Part shown: one piece after another, positions 44,157 to 56,272 of the stretch
Layout of the letters: every line of letters begins with the position of its first letter
How positions within the stretch are numbered: the stretch's first letter is position 1
Source: Epiperipatus broadwayi
Lineage: Eukaryota > Onychophora > Udeonychophora > Euonychophora > Peripatidae
DNA length: 64,000 nt
Assembly (NCBI GenBank): GCA_028023455.1
Contig: JAQFVV010013071.1
Coordinates: forward strand, 186,001-250,000
Reading direction: 5' to 3'
Program-made: the position numbers and the translations under genes
The notes under the pieces: generated by a model
Database searches by the model: none
Seen by the model: only the letters and a program-made list of their open reading frames with translations
What the model was told of the DNA's origin: nothing

Positions 44157-44446
44157 TTCATATATATATATATATATATATATAGCTTGTAATACTTCTT
44201 TCATATACACTTCAATGCAAACAAATTTTCTTAAAAAACTTCATTTTCCTTATAGTTTTGAATATCCAGCAGTCTTCATCAGAGCTTTATCAAGGACAGA
44301 TAAAACTCTGACCTTGATAATGCTCTGATGAAGACTGCTGGACAGTCGAAACTGTAAGGAAAATAAAGAAATTTTTTAAGAAAATTTGTTTGCATTGAAG
44401 TGTATATGAAAGAAGTATTGTAAGCAATATATATATATATATATGA
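44157..44446. repeat. Hairpin repeat, arms about 120 bp, with hammerhead-like cores
   Basis: Left arm ACTTCTTTCATATACACTTC and CAAACAAATTTTCTTAAAA face right arm TTTTAAGAAAATTTGTTTG and GAAGTGTATATGAAAGAAGT. TA runs lie at both outer ends, and the central loop is about 24 bases. Confidence 0.8.
44325..44355 (+). ncRNA. Hammerhead-like motif with one extra core base
   Basis: CUGAUGA (44325-44331) is followed by an extra A, hairpin GACUG/CAGUC around CUGGA, GAAA (44348-44351) and CUGU. The extra A before stem II departs from the canonical core. The left arm holds a more decayed mirror copy. Confidence 0.4.
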
Positions 44447-44829
44447 ATATATGCAAAGAAAGTGAAAGAGAATAATAAGAGATCCTGTAAATTATGAATG
44501 ACCTTTGAATATGAAAGAAAGACTGTATTTTTTTTTAATTCCACAAGCATGGCATACAGGGCTACAAGTAACATTGTAAATATAATAATAGTACAGCATA
44601 TGCAACATTACGTATCATTTTAGTTTGCCTGTGTATCATAAATACACGCTTCTTCTCAGACATTGAAAATTTACTATTGTGGTCATGGAAATGATAAAAT
44701 AATTAAAATAGAATCTGAATAATAGTATATGATATTTGCTTTTATAAATCATCTTTTAAAGAAGTCAGTTGGTAGTATTAGATAAGTGAAATAGAGAATT
44801 TCAAAATTGCTATTATTATTCAATTGTCA

Positions 44830-44891
44830 GTTTGGACAAGAAAACTAGGAATTGAGAATCGTTTGGACAAGAAAACTAGGAATTGAGAATC
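44830..44891 (+). repeat. 31-bp perfect tandem duplication
   Basis: The unit GTTTGGACAAGAAAACTAGG plus AATTGAGAATC occurs twice without a difference. Confidence 0.95.
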
Positions 44892-45828
44892 GAGTTGTAT
44901 GCTTTATGACAAATTCTATGTGATTTTTATAATGTTTATATATGTAAAGAATTTTCATTGCAACACACACACACACACTATTTTAATTATACATAATACA
45001 TTTATCAAAATGTATTCAACCAGTGAGTCAAGGTTATAAATGACTGTAGCATATAATAATATTAAGAAGAATATATTGCCAGAATGGATTAAGCGATGAA
45101 GCAGTACAAATCCTACTAGTTGTGTACTCAGCGTTAAAATTGTAACAGAGGTGAATAATTAATAAAATGATAGATCCTAACAGTATTTTTAAAAACGGAA
45201 CATATTTAGTAGTGAAAATCTTAGAAAATATCAGTGTTTACGATAACTGAGATCAGAGTTTAACTAATGGCCAAGTATGAAAACTTTCAAAAAAATATGC
45301 CTTAAAGCCATTACTGGGATTTGCTATAGTCTATGATGTATAATAGGGATGTCAGTAATATCACATCTAATATTTTCATTTGTAAATTTATACTTTCCAG
45401 GATTCTAAAAAATATCTGATTCACTGCAACTTTTTAGAAGAATAAATGTGTGAAGAGGATGTTGAATCTATAATCGCCGAACGTTTTAAAAAGCAAGCAA
45501 ATAAATAAATAATTTATATCACAACTTATGGGTTTTTGAGCACGAAAGGTTAAAAAAATTTTCATTATTAAAGTTAGTTCACATTGTGGGTCTTTCTGTC
45601 TCTGTGTAATTCCTCAAAAGACATTTTTCTTACTAATGATTTCAATTAATTGACTTGTTATAAATAATGATAAGGCTTTTGATGAAATCATTCATTAAAA
45701 AGTAGACTTATTACGCATAGGAATCTTAGATTTTTAGAGAATTCAGAGTTGGTCACTACTTGCATTTTATCTTGATGGATTGAAATTGTTTTTTTAAGAC
45801 AAAGGTATATGAACAGTAACATCTTTTT
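44892..45828. other. AT-rich stretch, nothing recognised
   Basis: A short CA run near 44962 is the only marked feature. Confidence 0.4.
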
Positions 45829-46582
45829 TCATACAGTAGTGTCACCCAGTGCTAGTCATAGTAACCAATGGATGCTAGAAAGTTTTTGCATCAAAATCCA
45901 TAGCTTGTGCCTACTTATCCAATATCGTCAGAGTAGTTTCTAGCTTATGGCTGTCATCAATGAGGAGCCTTCGATCTTAGAGCATTGTACCTAGATTTTT
46001 GGATCTAAACCAACCCTCCAGCAGCCACATTTTACCTTTTTTATTAACTGTAAAACTATGAGCCTGAATTGGAATTACAATGTTTTCAATCCAAGGTATG
46101 TAGTCATACAGATATGAACCCAGTTTAGTATCTATACATTTTGATATCTTTGGTTTTTTAATAACCATAATCACCATCATTCATTGTCTAGGATTGGTAT
46201 TAAACCACTATAGCATTAAAATACATAAATACTGAATTAGGTTCAGATCTGTAAGATTATACAAGTAAATTAGCTTGTTTCAAAACATTGCATTTTTCTT
46301 TTGGGTTTGTAGCTTTGTAGCTGGGGGGGGGGGTGCATTAGATCCAAAGATCTAGGTGCAGCGCTCTCAGATCCAAGGCTTCTCATTGATAAAAGCTACA
46401 TGATAGAAATTAGATTGGGGATATTGGATGAGTAAGTAATAGGTAGGAATTTTGATGCACAAACATTTTAGCAGCCATTAATTACTATGATTTGCAGTGA
46501 ATGGCACTATTGTATGGTGAAAATTGCTGCTGTTTTAACAGATTATATAAGCATAAGAAATGATGATCATATCATGTTTAAG
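45829..46582. repeat. Family A hairpin repeat, nearly complete palindrome
   Basis: The left arm (CATACAGTAGTGTCACCCAG, CTTATCCAATATCGTC, GATCTTAGAGCATTG, then inner GTTTTCAATCCAAGG, ATGAACCCAGTTTAGTAT) and right arm (ATACTGAATTAGGTTCAGAT, inner GTTTCAAAACATTGC, GGTGCAGCGCTCTCAGATCC, ATATTGGATGAGTAA) are inverted copies of about 310-350 bp around a loop near 46141-46219. The right end closes with the signature GATCATATCATGTTTAA. A poly-G run replaces part of the right arm. The ribozyme cores in both arms are mutated. Confidence 0.8.
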
Positions 46583-49410
46583 GATATGAACATTTAAAAT
46601 GAAGATATATAAGGCACTAGTTAGTTACCAAAATTATTTCCTTTGGCAGATCTGATTTTATATTCCAATGTTTAAATAAAAAATTGTAAGGGAAAGACAA
46701 TACAATAGTTGTATTCTTTGTAGAAGTTTTGAATTCAAACAGAAGTTATGTGCTACCACAGCAATTATAAGAAATGACAGATTATTATGTTTTCTAAAAG
46801 TAAAAAAAATATTTTGAATTTTTTTTTCAATAAACATTTACATTTGTATATTGACTTTAGCCATAGATTTGAAGATTTTAGAAAGAAAAAGATAGTAATA
46901 ATAAGTTTAAAGCAAATCTATTTGACTGTTTTTCAGATAAGTTTTTCTACATTCCCTAAAATTAATCACACATTTCAAAGGGAGTATTAAAGGACATGAA
47001 AGTTAAGGGTATGCAGACTAAATTGATAATTTGGGATTTGCAATTCTGTACAAATTACATGACCCATTTATGTTTGTTGTATATTTAGCACGGTATGTAT
47101 ACACATTTGGAATGTCTCTCAGTTACGGATTCAACACAGGATTAAAATATGCACTACGCTAAAAAAAATAAATTTAAAAACTGTCACTATGTTTAAAAAT
47201 GAAATTATGGCACACTTGCCTAATTCTCAAGCAGATCAGTTTTAAAATTTACCCCAATTTCTATTTAATTGAGGGCTTGCCACATTTTATCAATATTAGT
47301 AAATAAAAGTTCAGTAAAGGAAAAAGGTAAAACAACTTTTAATTAACCCTCTATTGGTCCATATTTCAATAGCTTTTCAAAGAGGAACAGCCAAAAAGAA
47401 GAGTATTATTTTTCAGGCTAATTAATTTCCAGATAAGGAGGATTTAAGATTTTCTTTGTGATTTATTTTTTAGCTAAGAATAGATGGACACATTTTACTG
47501 CCCAGTAATTGGATAGTTACCTCATTTCACAACAAATTGCCCACTGGAAGAAAAAATTCTAACATGGGTTTTGTAAAGTACAGTTTTATCATGATGAGCA
47601 GAAATATATCTATATAATATCTATTCACTTTGCTTCATTTTTCTAAAAAAAAATTTGTTTTTTTTTTAAAGTTTAATCTGAATTGTGGCTTTTTGAATCA
47701 TAAACATGTATTATAAAGCAACATGAATGGGTTATTATTCGCTACTATATATATATATATATTATTCTCTACTAAAGTCATAAATATTGATATTCTTATT
47801 GATTTAGTTATACAGTTAGTAGAGATATAGAAGACACAATTACACCTTTTATAATGGTTTTTCATGTATCATTACTAACATCTATTGACTTCTTGTGAAA
47901 TTACATTTAAAATATTATATTTATTCCGTCTTTATCATTGCTGATCTAAGTCATGCTCAGAAAGTTTAGAAGAAATTAGCCAATAGATAGTCTTAATTCA
48001 TTGAGCTTGGTTTATTCTATGCAAGTGAACATTGATTTTGTGATAAATGAAAATGAAATTCTCCTAAAAAATGTCAGTAATGTCTATTACATACCAAGAT
48101 ATTATAAATCTGTGATACTTACATTTAAATATAGACAATTCACATGTGCAATATTTATTTTAAATCAAAAATGTATTAATTAAATATGTACACATGCTTA
48201 TATTTTATACAATAAAAAATAATAGAAAAAAAACCTCATGTTAACCCTAACTTAAAGAAAAAGAGAATTATTCAGTCTGGCTATCTCTTATTTATTAATA
48301 ATTTAGCTTCAAATTTAAAAGCACTTTTACAAATTGCCTAGCAAAATGAAAGATAGTTTTTATTACTAATAATTTTTAAATAATGGGTAATAAATATTTG
48401 GCAGTGTTTTTAGAATTTTCATGTTTATAAATTAAAAATAGCTTCTATTTTCTCTTACTACTGTATTGTATATGTATAATGCCATCTTTTATCTTTTAAC
48501 ATTTTAAAATTTGCTAAAAGTTTTTTTTTTTTGGGGGGGGGGGGGGGATTCTCTATGAAACATTTATCTCAGAGTGTAATCTTTCTAACCATCAGAAATG
48601 TATTTGCATAAATTTGAATCAAGTTTTTATTTTTGCTATGGTTTTTATTTCACTGTTATAAATGCATTCTTTTTTTAAAGGTGATTATTTCTTAGCATAA
48701 ATTGAAATGGTGACATACATCGTATCATATTTTCAAATATTAGGCAATAGGACTTCCATTTTTAACTTTAGACTGCAAATACAATATTTTCTTTTATGTT
48801 TAGAAGGTATTGATATTATAATTACAGAAATATGTAATCAATAGGATAATCTTTAAAAAAGGCTATAGGATTTGATTTGTTGTTATTGTTGTTTTGAATT
48901 TGTGCTTTGTGAAATATTTTATGTGTGATGTTTTTATTTTATGGAGCATTGAATTTTTTATTGCACCAGTATTGGGAAATAATGTTCATTCCAGATGAGA
49001 TATATCAAACTTCTCTGTACCATATTTATATCAATATGGACAGAGACCATATTGAAAATTTATAAAATTTGAATATTTGTTTTTCAGAAATTATTTTTCT
49101 TTTTTATTGATCAAGCATTGTATATTAAATAAACATTTTTATAACAGAGAAATGTTATAATAGATTAAATGAAGCCTAAATTGATTATTTTAAAGTGATT
49201 AAGACTAAATTTAGTAATTGAGAAGATATGTTAATAAAAAAGTGTCAAGTTTTATTTCTTTTCCAATTCCAAGCAATGTGATCGAATGTAACTTAATAAA
49301 TTATACAAGAATAAGTTTCAACTTTGACTCACTATGAATTTTTTATAGGTAGGTAAATTATGATCAGCTTTTAGATGATTATGTGAATTTGTATAAAGTG
49401 ACATTTTTTA
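46583..49410. other. AT-rich stretch without recognisable gene
   Basis: Homopolymers (T12 then G15 at 48521-48547) and a TA run near 47745 stand out. I see no domain, SINE or long inverted repeat. Confidence 0.45.
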
Positions 49411-49941
49411 CAGAGGCAAAACTCTCCATATAGTAGTGCCACTCAATGCCAAAGTAATCAATTGATGCAGGCACGTTTGTGCATAAAATTCCTATCTAGT
49501 GCTTACTCATCCAATATCCCCAGACTAGTTTTTAGGTTGTGGCTTTCATCAGTGAGGAGCCTTGGATGTGAGAGCAATGCATCTAGATCTTATGCAACCC
49601 CACAGGAGACACCTTTTACTTTTTTTTAGATAATTATAAAGCTTTGTGTCCAAAATGAAAACACAATAATGTTTTCAATCTAAGCTCATTAGTTTGTATA
49701 GTTGTATAGATCTGAACTCAGTTCAGTGCTTTCAGATCCAAGGCTCCTCACTAATGAAAGCCACAAGCTAGAGACTAGTCTGGCGATATTGGATGAGTAG
49801 GCACTAGATAAGGATTTTATGCACAAAGCTTCCTGCACTCTAGCTTGCACTGAGTGGTGCTACTGTATGGAGAGTTTTGCCTCTGCAAAAAACAGCTTGT
49901 GTAAGCATAAAGAATGGAAATCATGTAATGTTAGATGGTTA
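49411..49941. repeat. Family A hairpin repeat, right arm shortened
   Basis: Outer ends CAGAGGCAAAACTCTCC (49411) and GGAGAGTTTTGCCTCTG (to 49885) are exact complements. The left arm is full to GAACTCAGTTCAGTGC, where it joins the outer half of the right arm, so the right inner part is deleted. The terminal signature ATCATGTAATGTTA lies at about 49920-49933. The left-arm ribozyme (minus) keeps CUGAUGA and a GUC triplet but has AAAA for GAAA. Confidence 0.75.
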
Positions 49942-50040
49942 AGTAATAACGTGTTTGCTTTAAAAAAATTTTTTTCCAAAAAAATCTTGAAAAAATATGG
50001 AAAAGAAAATGATGCTAATGATTTTATTTTTTCAATTAAT

Positions 50041-52085
50041 AAGAATATTGCTCATGTTGTAATGGTGCTTAACATTATTAACGCTGGATGACACACATAT
50101 AATGGAATCTTTATGTTTTGATGTGAAATAGAAATGTTTAAATTAGTGAAAAACAATTGTACACATATAAATTTGAAAAATCTTAATGAGTAGCTTTTTG
50201 TATTTTGGATAGAGCTTAAAAATAATTTTGAATTTTTAAGGGCAATTTAAATTCGAGAGTTTAATGAAAAGGATCTACAAAATGGCCTCAGTTCGCACAT
50301 TTCAAATTAGTAAATTTTTAATTGGTAATAAAAACACATTTTTTACAAAGTTCATAAAGGTTCATATATTGATGAAAAAAAAGAAAACAAAGTTTACTTT
50401 TGAAATTAGAATGTCCTGAATTTAAAAAATAGATTCATAAACAGATAATTTATGATGTTTGCATTTTTAATTGCAGTTTAGTTTTTGAAATAGTCATTGA
50501 AGACATAAAAAGTATAGAAGGATTAAAAATACTCTAAATAAGTAAAACATCGTATTTCATCATCAGTAGGAAAAAAAAAAATCAAACATTCTTTTCTATT
50601 TTATATGGAAGTGATAAGTTTCTTGATGCACTTGGATAATGAAAACTTATATTCAATAAATGTAGATGAATGCAAAATATAATCCTTGTTGAAATGAATT
50701 AAGTTGTTTTAGATATGAAAAATGAAAAGTCGACAAGAAATATGATGCAGCAACTGATTTTGTTAAAATTGTTAGTAATAAATATATTATCATTTCTTAA
50801 AGATAGTATATTCTTACTACAGTTGTAATAATATATTTGTAGTAATATCATTTTGCCAACAAAAATAGAAGAATAAATAATAATATAAAATCGATAAGAA
50901 TATTGTTCAAGTTGTAATGGTGCTTAACATTATTTATGCTAGATGACACATATATAAAGGAATCTTTATATTTTGATGTGAAATGCTTTTTGTGTTTTGG
51001 ATAGAGCTTAAAAATAATTTTGAATTTTTAAGGACATGTTAAATTCGAGAGTTTAATGAAAATAATCTACAAAATGGCCTCAGTTCTCACATTTCAAACT
51101 AGTAAATTTTTAGTTTTAAAAAAATTTTATTTTTATCAAACCCCTTTTTTTAGCCTTTGTAGGGCAATGGAGGCTGTCGTCTGTTTTTTTTGTGGGTTTT
51201 TATAATCTCTTTTGAAACTCTTCTTTTTATTGTGTGGGGGGTTTTTTTTTTGGTGTCCTTTCTTTATGCGCCCTTTGTTTTTTTTTTTAAAAATTTTGGT
51301 GGGGGTTTTTTTCCCTTTTTCTTTCCCTTTTCGGTTGGGGGTTGGAATTCTAAAAGGGTTGGGGGTGGGGGGGTTGGATTTGGAGCCCCCATCTGCCCCT
51401 CCGGGGGGGATATAGAAAAAAAAGATCCCCGGGGGGGGGGGGGGGGGCAGGGGGGGGGAGCTCTTGGGGGGGGAGGTTGGGGGGGGGGGATTGTACATAG
51501 TAAATTTTTATTGGTAATAAAAACACATTTTTTGCAAAGTTCAAAAAGGTCCATATATTGATGAAAAAATTAAAAAAAAACCCAAAAAACAAAGTTTACT
51601 TTTGAAGATAGAATGTCTTGAATTTAAAAAAATAGATTCATAAACAGATAATTTATGATGCTTGTGTTTTTAATCGCAGTTTAGTTTTTGAAATAATCGT
51701 TGAAGACAAAAAAAGAGTTAAAAAGACTCTAAATAAGTAAAACATCACATTTCATCATCAGTAGGAAGAAAAAAATCAAGTATTCTTTTCTATTTTATAT
51801 GGAAGTGATATGTTTCTTGATGAACTTTGATAATGAAAACTTAGATTCAATAAATATAGATGAATGCAATATATAATGCTTGTTGAGATGAATTATGCTG
51901 TTTTAGATATGAAAAATGAAAAGTCAACAAGAAATATGATGTAGAGACTGATTTTGTTAAAATTTCTAGTAATAAATTAATATATTATCATTTCTTAAAG
52001 CTAGTATATTCTCACTACAATTGTAATATATTTGTAGTAATATCATTTTGCCAACAAAAATGGAAGAGCAAATAATAATATAATT
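50041..52085 (+). repeat. Tandem duplication, unit about 855 bp
   Basis: Copy 1 (50041-50895) starts AAGAATATTGCTCATGTTGT and ends with AAAATAGAAGAATAAATAAT; copy 2 (50896-52085) starts AAGAATATTGTTCAAGTTGT and ends with AAAATGGAAGAGCAAATAAT. The order is the same throughout with few differences. Copy 2 lacks about 65 bases near its start (compare 50126-50190) and contains the foreign-looking block 51116-51498. No gene is evident in either copy. Confidence 0.9.
51116..51498. other. Anomalous G-homopolymer block in the second duplicated copy
   Basis: The block is dominated by long T and G runs, including one of about 17 G, and is flanked on both sides by AGTAAATTTTTA (51100-51111 and 51499-51510), which is single in copy 1. 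The proline- and glycine-rich reading frames across it are by-products of the runs. It looks like a gap-filling or base-calling artefact rather than biology. Confidence 0.6.
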
Positions 52086-52120
52086 TAAAAAATTGTAGAC
52101 TGATGACTTTTCTATCTATT

Positions 52121-52243
52121 ATGTACAAATATTTTTTTTCCATGTGTCAAAGCATCAGCCGGGAAGTGAACCTGCGAACCCGGGACAGCTGTTTGTAAGG
52201 CAGCTGTGCTGACCACTCAGCCACCAACGCTTGACATGTACAA
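52121..52243 (-). repeat. tRNA-derived SINE-1 on minus strand with 8-bp target duplication
   Basis: On the minus strand the copy begins GTCAAGCGTTGGTGGCTGAG, contains GCTGCCTTACAAACAG, CGGGTTCGCAGG and ends TGCTTTGACACATGG with the T run. ATGTACAA flanks both ends (52121-52128 and 52236-52243). Confidence 0.87.
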
Positions 52244-53019
52244 GTTTTATGTCCAAGATAAATAAAAGGATGCATTGTGCTTATCCAAGAAAGCAGTGAA
52301 GGTTTAGAAAAGGATTATGATTAAATACCATCTACTAGTAATAAATGAAATCATTAAAGGAGGTTTCTGGTGTATTTAGATTCATAGATTATGAAAAGGC
52401 TTCAATTCGATATATGTGCATAAATTTCGATAGATGTAAGCTCCAGTGAGAATATTTGTTCACACTTCTTGCCTAAAACCGACCAATCATTTTTTGAAGA
52501 ATATATATTTTGGAAAGAACTTTCACCACCAGCCGCTTCAGGCTGCTAGTTATTTATGTAAATATAGCAAGCATTATTTTTATATTAATAATGATAAATC
52601 AACCACACACTTGCCAAAATACAAATATCCAACAGAGTAATTTGTTAGTTTTTTTTTTTTTATATGGTCTAGCATTCAAATAGTAAATATTTCAAGCACC
52701 ATGATTGGAGCATTCATCTATCCTAATTTGTTTACACATATTTTTATGATAAATTATTTACTTAATTACATATATATTACTAATTTTAACAGCATGAAAA
52801 TAACTTTTACTACTGTTTGAATATGTAATGTGTAGGATTATAATCTTGTCACAGAATATTCATGTTCTCCTTTTATCAGATTGAATGAATGGGCATCACA
52901 AATGAAAAGTAAAATTGTATTTAACAAGTTTATTAAAAATGATTAGTTATTAGTCTGCCTGCAAAATAATCATGAGCAACATATTTAGAAGGACAATGTT
53001 CCGTGATGTGATTATATAT
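52244..53019. other. AT-rich stretch, nothing recognised
   Basis: No supported gene or repeat. Confidence 0.4.
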
Positions 53020-53290
53020 ATATATATATACACGTGTCTGAAAAGTTCATATATGTATTATATATATATATATATACACGTGTCTGAAAAGTTCAGACGT
53101 TCAAATTGATAGAAACATGTTTTATAAGTGCTGACTTTTGAGTTAGTATTTTAGATCTAGTTTCTAGAGTCACAGCCCTCCACTGAGGTGAGCCATAAGC
53201 TCAAAAGCAATTGGTCTGGAGGTAGGGATTAACGATAGAGATTTTGAATTCTTTTTCTTTTGGCACTTATAAAAATAAAGCTTGTTTATA
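53020..53290. repeat. Hairpin repeat with degraded hammerhead, preceded by a small duplication
   Basis: Two copies of a TA run followed by CACGTGTCTGAAAAGTTCA lie at 53015-53095. The repeat that follows has weak terminal complementarity (TTTTATAAGTGC facing GCACTTATAAAAA) around a hammerhead relic. Confidence 0.55.
53177..53222 (+). ncRNA. Hammerhead relic with strong stems
   Basis: CCUCCA (53177-53182) pairs fully with UGGAGG (53217-53222) as stem I and GAGC/GCUC closes stem II around CAUAA. The core reads CUGAGGU and AAAA, so A9 and G12 are both changed, and stem III is poor. The helices are conserved but catalysis is not expected. Confidence 0.5.
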
Positions 53291-54223
53291 GCTATTGGTA
53301 AGCTCCATCTAGTGATCATATATATAAACTGTGATTAGTGCTTTTAAAAATGAGAATATAGAAAACATTTACATTAAAATTATTAAAAAACTATACAAAA
53401 TCATCATTTCATTGATAATATAACATAAAGTTTCTGAAAATGTCATAAATTTTTTCTAACATTTGTCTATATCTCAAGTTTCACCCTTTCTGGTTTAATA
53501 AAGTGGTAGAAGGTTCAAACTGGAGCTCAAAGTCCATAGATCATGTCTTGACTTGATAATTTTTGGTACATTTTTCGTGAATTCATGAGCCATGAACCAT
53601 TTGGTTATTTATAATACAAGTTTTTAAAGATTTAGATTAAGATATGATAAGTCTCAAACTTAAAAAAATACCAATTACATCTGTTTTGCTGAAGAAAGGG
53701 TGAAAATAAATGTTACTAACATTTAATTTAAATAAATTTATATTTTGAGAGTATCATAGATAATGGAATGAAGTTAATTGGCCAGTTTCACTAATTTTTT
53801 GTATAATATGTTTTGGTGAAGTGGCAAGAATAACATTCTCAAGAGCTAAAGATATTTAATCTAAGCTTTGGCTGTCATTTTTTTAGTTTGAACATTTTTT
53901 ACTTGACATCCTGAGCAACTGCCCATTCAATCATATTATTATTAATTTATACCTTCATTATTCCATACTTTTTAAAAAATTTTCAGTATATCTTCATATT
54001 TTTTCTGTGCACTACCTTTCTAATAATAATAGTAGTAATAGTAAAAGCAGCAATACTCTAGCATTAGCAATAGTTCTGCTCAGGAAATTGTGTGATATTT
54101 GGACATCCAAATAGTAGATTGAGTACAGTAATTTTATTTAAATGATCACGATAAAAGTTTGTTTTTTATTATATACTGCAGAAAATTAATCCAGGAAATG
54201 TTTGTGATGATGGTATTTTAGTT
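53291..54223. other. AT-rich stretch, nothing recognised
   Basis: No supported gene or repeat. Confidence 0.4.
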
Positions 54224-54752
54224 GCATTTATATATTGGACTATTTCCATTATCTAATATTAAGTATTTAATGCTGTTAGAAAAAAATAATTTTATTTAAA
54301 TTTTCCAATTACATTCAACTGTTAATAATAGCACACAGGTTAGTATATTCACAATGTTTTGAGAGATATTATTCTCCTCTCTTCTTCGGGTGTTACTGGC
54401 TTGACCAGTGACAGTACTAACATGGGAATCGAACCTGAACCCTTAGATTTTTGAATATTGAATTTTAAGGTAATGCTCTAACCAAAAAGATGGTTCAATT
54501 GGTTAGAGTGTTACCTTAAAATTCAAGAATCTAAAGGTCCGAGTTAAATTCTCATGCCAGTACTGTCACTGGTCAGGCAAGCAACACCTGAAGTAGAGAT
54601 GAGAATAATACTTCTCGAAATATTGTGCATTTACTAACCTGTATGCTATTACTAGCATTTGAATTTAATTGGAAAATTTAAATAAAGTTAAATTTTTCTG
54701 AAGATATTCAATACTTAATATTAGATGATGGAAATAGTCTAATATATAAATA
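54224..54752. repeat. Family T palindrome (tRNA-like promoter plus hammerhead-like motif in each arm)
   Basis: Almost the whole 529 bp folds back: GCATTTATATATTGGACTAT faces AGTCTAATATATAAATAC, GTTAGTATATTCACAATGTT faces its right-arm counterpart, and TTGAATTTTAAGGTAA faces TTACCTTAAAATTCAA at the centre. Each arm holds a tRNA-like segment (TGGTTCAATTGGTTAGAG, and AATCGAACC, the complement of a B box) and a CTGAAGWAGAG hairpin followed by CTCGAAAT. Confidence 0.78.
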
Positions 54753-54894
54753 CAAATGAAAATAATCTGTTACTCAGTTAATCAATCAAAACACATATCT
54801 TTCCTTAATTATGCAAACCACAGAAAGTGTGAATAATATTCAAATATATTGTGCAATGTCAAATAATAATTCAACTTAGCAGTAGGAAAATGAT

Positions 54895-55026
54895 TGAGAA
54901 AATATATTTCATTATCAAGTATTGGTGGTTGAGAGGTCAGCGACAGTTGCTTTACAAGCAGTTGTCCCGGGTTAGCGGGTTCGCTTCCTAGCTGATGCTA
55001 TGACACATGAGAAAATATATTTCATT
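54895..55026 (+). repeat. tRNA-derived SINE-1 with perfect 19-bp target duplication
   Basis: The body (54914-55007) reads ATCAAGTATTGGTGG, GAGAGGTCAGCGACAG, GGGTTAGCGGGTTCGCTTCC and TGCTATGACACA. TGAGAAAATATATTTCATT occurs at 54895-54913 and 55008-55026 without a mismatch. This is the clearest SINE insertion in the window. Confidence 0.92.
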
Positions 55027-56140
55027 TATTAATTTTTTTAAGCTGAATAATCTTTATTAATTATAAAATTGTTAATTGCAGGTTATTCATTTCTGTAAAT
55101 ATTACTATATATATATTTCAAATAATATATTCTTTATAAAAATGTTTTTAATTTAGTAATAGAGGATATAAAATATGTTTTAATATAATAGTAATAAAAA
55201 TTTATCCTTTTTGCAACTTATGCAAAAATTGAGGTATTCAAATAATTAAGTTAGAGACTACTTTTGTAAGTAGAGAACCACATCTATATAATATTCAGTT
55301 TGAGAATTGGAATGATAGCTTTAATTACATCTTATAAAACAAAAACAGTAAATAATATTGGTAAGAATATAGTTTTATATTTTTAAAGTAAAATTCCATT
55401 CACATGTTAAGCACAGGGAAGCTGCTGGAGTAACTAAGCAACAGAATGCTATGATCAAATGATAACATGTGATCTGCATTGCCTTTACTTGCCATGCTTT
55501 TAATATAATTTATTTTGGGATGGTTTAAAATTTTTAAATAAAATACTTCATAAGGAGTGATTTTGAGATTAATTAATTTTTATCACTAGGAGGTGCCACG
55601 TGTACGGGAAGTGTTTAAAATTAGTCATTTTTATGCAGGAAATGATAGTTTGGGAGTAAAAAACTAAGTGCAGTTATTAAATTGTATCTTTTAGTGTGCT
55701 TGACTCCTCCCTCTTCCCCTTTAGGTTGTAAAATTATTCACTTAACTGTTGCAAAATTAAGATTATTATTTTAACCTCTTATTAATTTTTATTATCTGAA
55801 TTTTTTTTTTTTTTTAGAAAACGTAAAGTACAAATTAAAAAAGAGAAATTTCACAGTATTATATGTGATTATAAACATAATCTTGTTTTATTAAAATACA
55901 CAAAGTTAAGTAACAATTTTAAATGTTCATAATAAAGAAATAGATATGTTTAAATATGTACATTGTGTTTCTTTTGAAGATTTGAAATTTATATAACTTT
56001 TTATGATTGTACAAAGAAAAAAAGAAATGTAAATTCTTCCTTATTGAAATTGTTCGATATCGTGATGGATTATAATATTTTGTATATTCAAGACAAAAAA
56101 AAAAAAGCTCTCAAATGTGATGAAGAGAATAGATTACTTT
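55027..56140. other. AT-rich stretch, nothing recognised
   Basis: Near 55405-55480 ACATGTTAAGCACAGGGAAG and ATAACATGTGATCTGC are faintly like family termini. No gene is supported. Confidence 0.4.
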
Positions 56141-56272
56141 CACAACAATTTTTTTTTTTTTTTCATATGTCATAGCATCGTCCGGGAGGCGAACCCCCAA
56201 CAGTCTGTAACCAACTACTTGCTTACAAGGCGGCTGCGATGACCTCTCGGCTAACAACGCTTGACACAACAA
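56141..56272 (-). repeat. tRNA-derived SINE-1 on minus strand with 8-bp target duplication
   Basis: On the minus strand it runs GTCAAGCGTTGTTAGCCGAG, GCAGCCGCCTTGTAAGCAAG, a GGGGGTTCGCCTCCC B-box region and GCTATGACATATG. CACAACAA lies at 56141-56148 and 56265-56272. The extra AGTAGTTGGTTACAGAC insert matches the layout of the copy at 671-780, suggesting a third subfamily. Confidence 0.86.

Noticed and set aside
51136-51592. Proline- and glycine-rich frames on both strands
   Set aside because: They come from G and C homopolymers in a block that looks like an assembly artefact.
53015-53095. Mariner-type terminal repeat (CTGAAAAGTTCA after TA runs)
   Set aside because: No matching inverted end was found and the block is a simple direct duplication.
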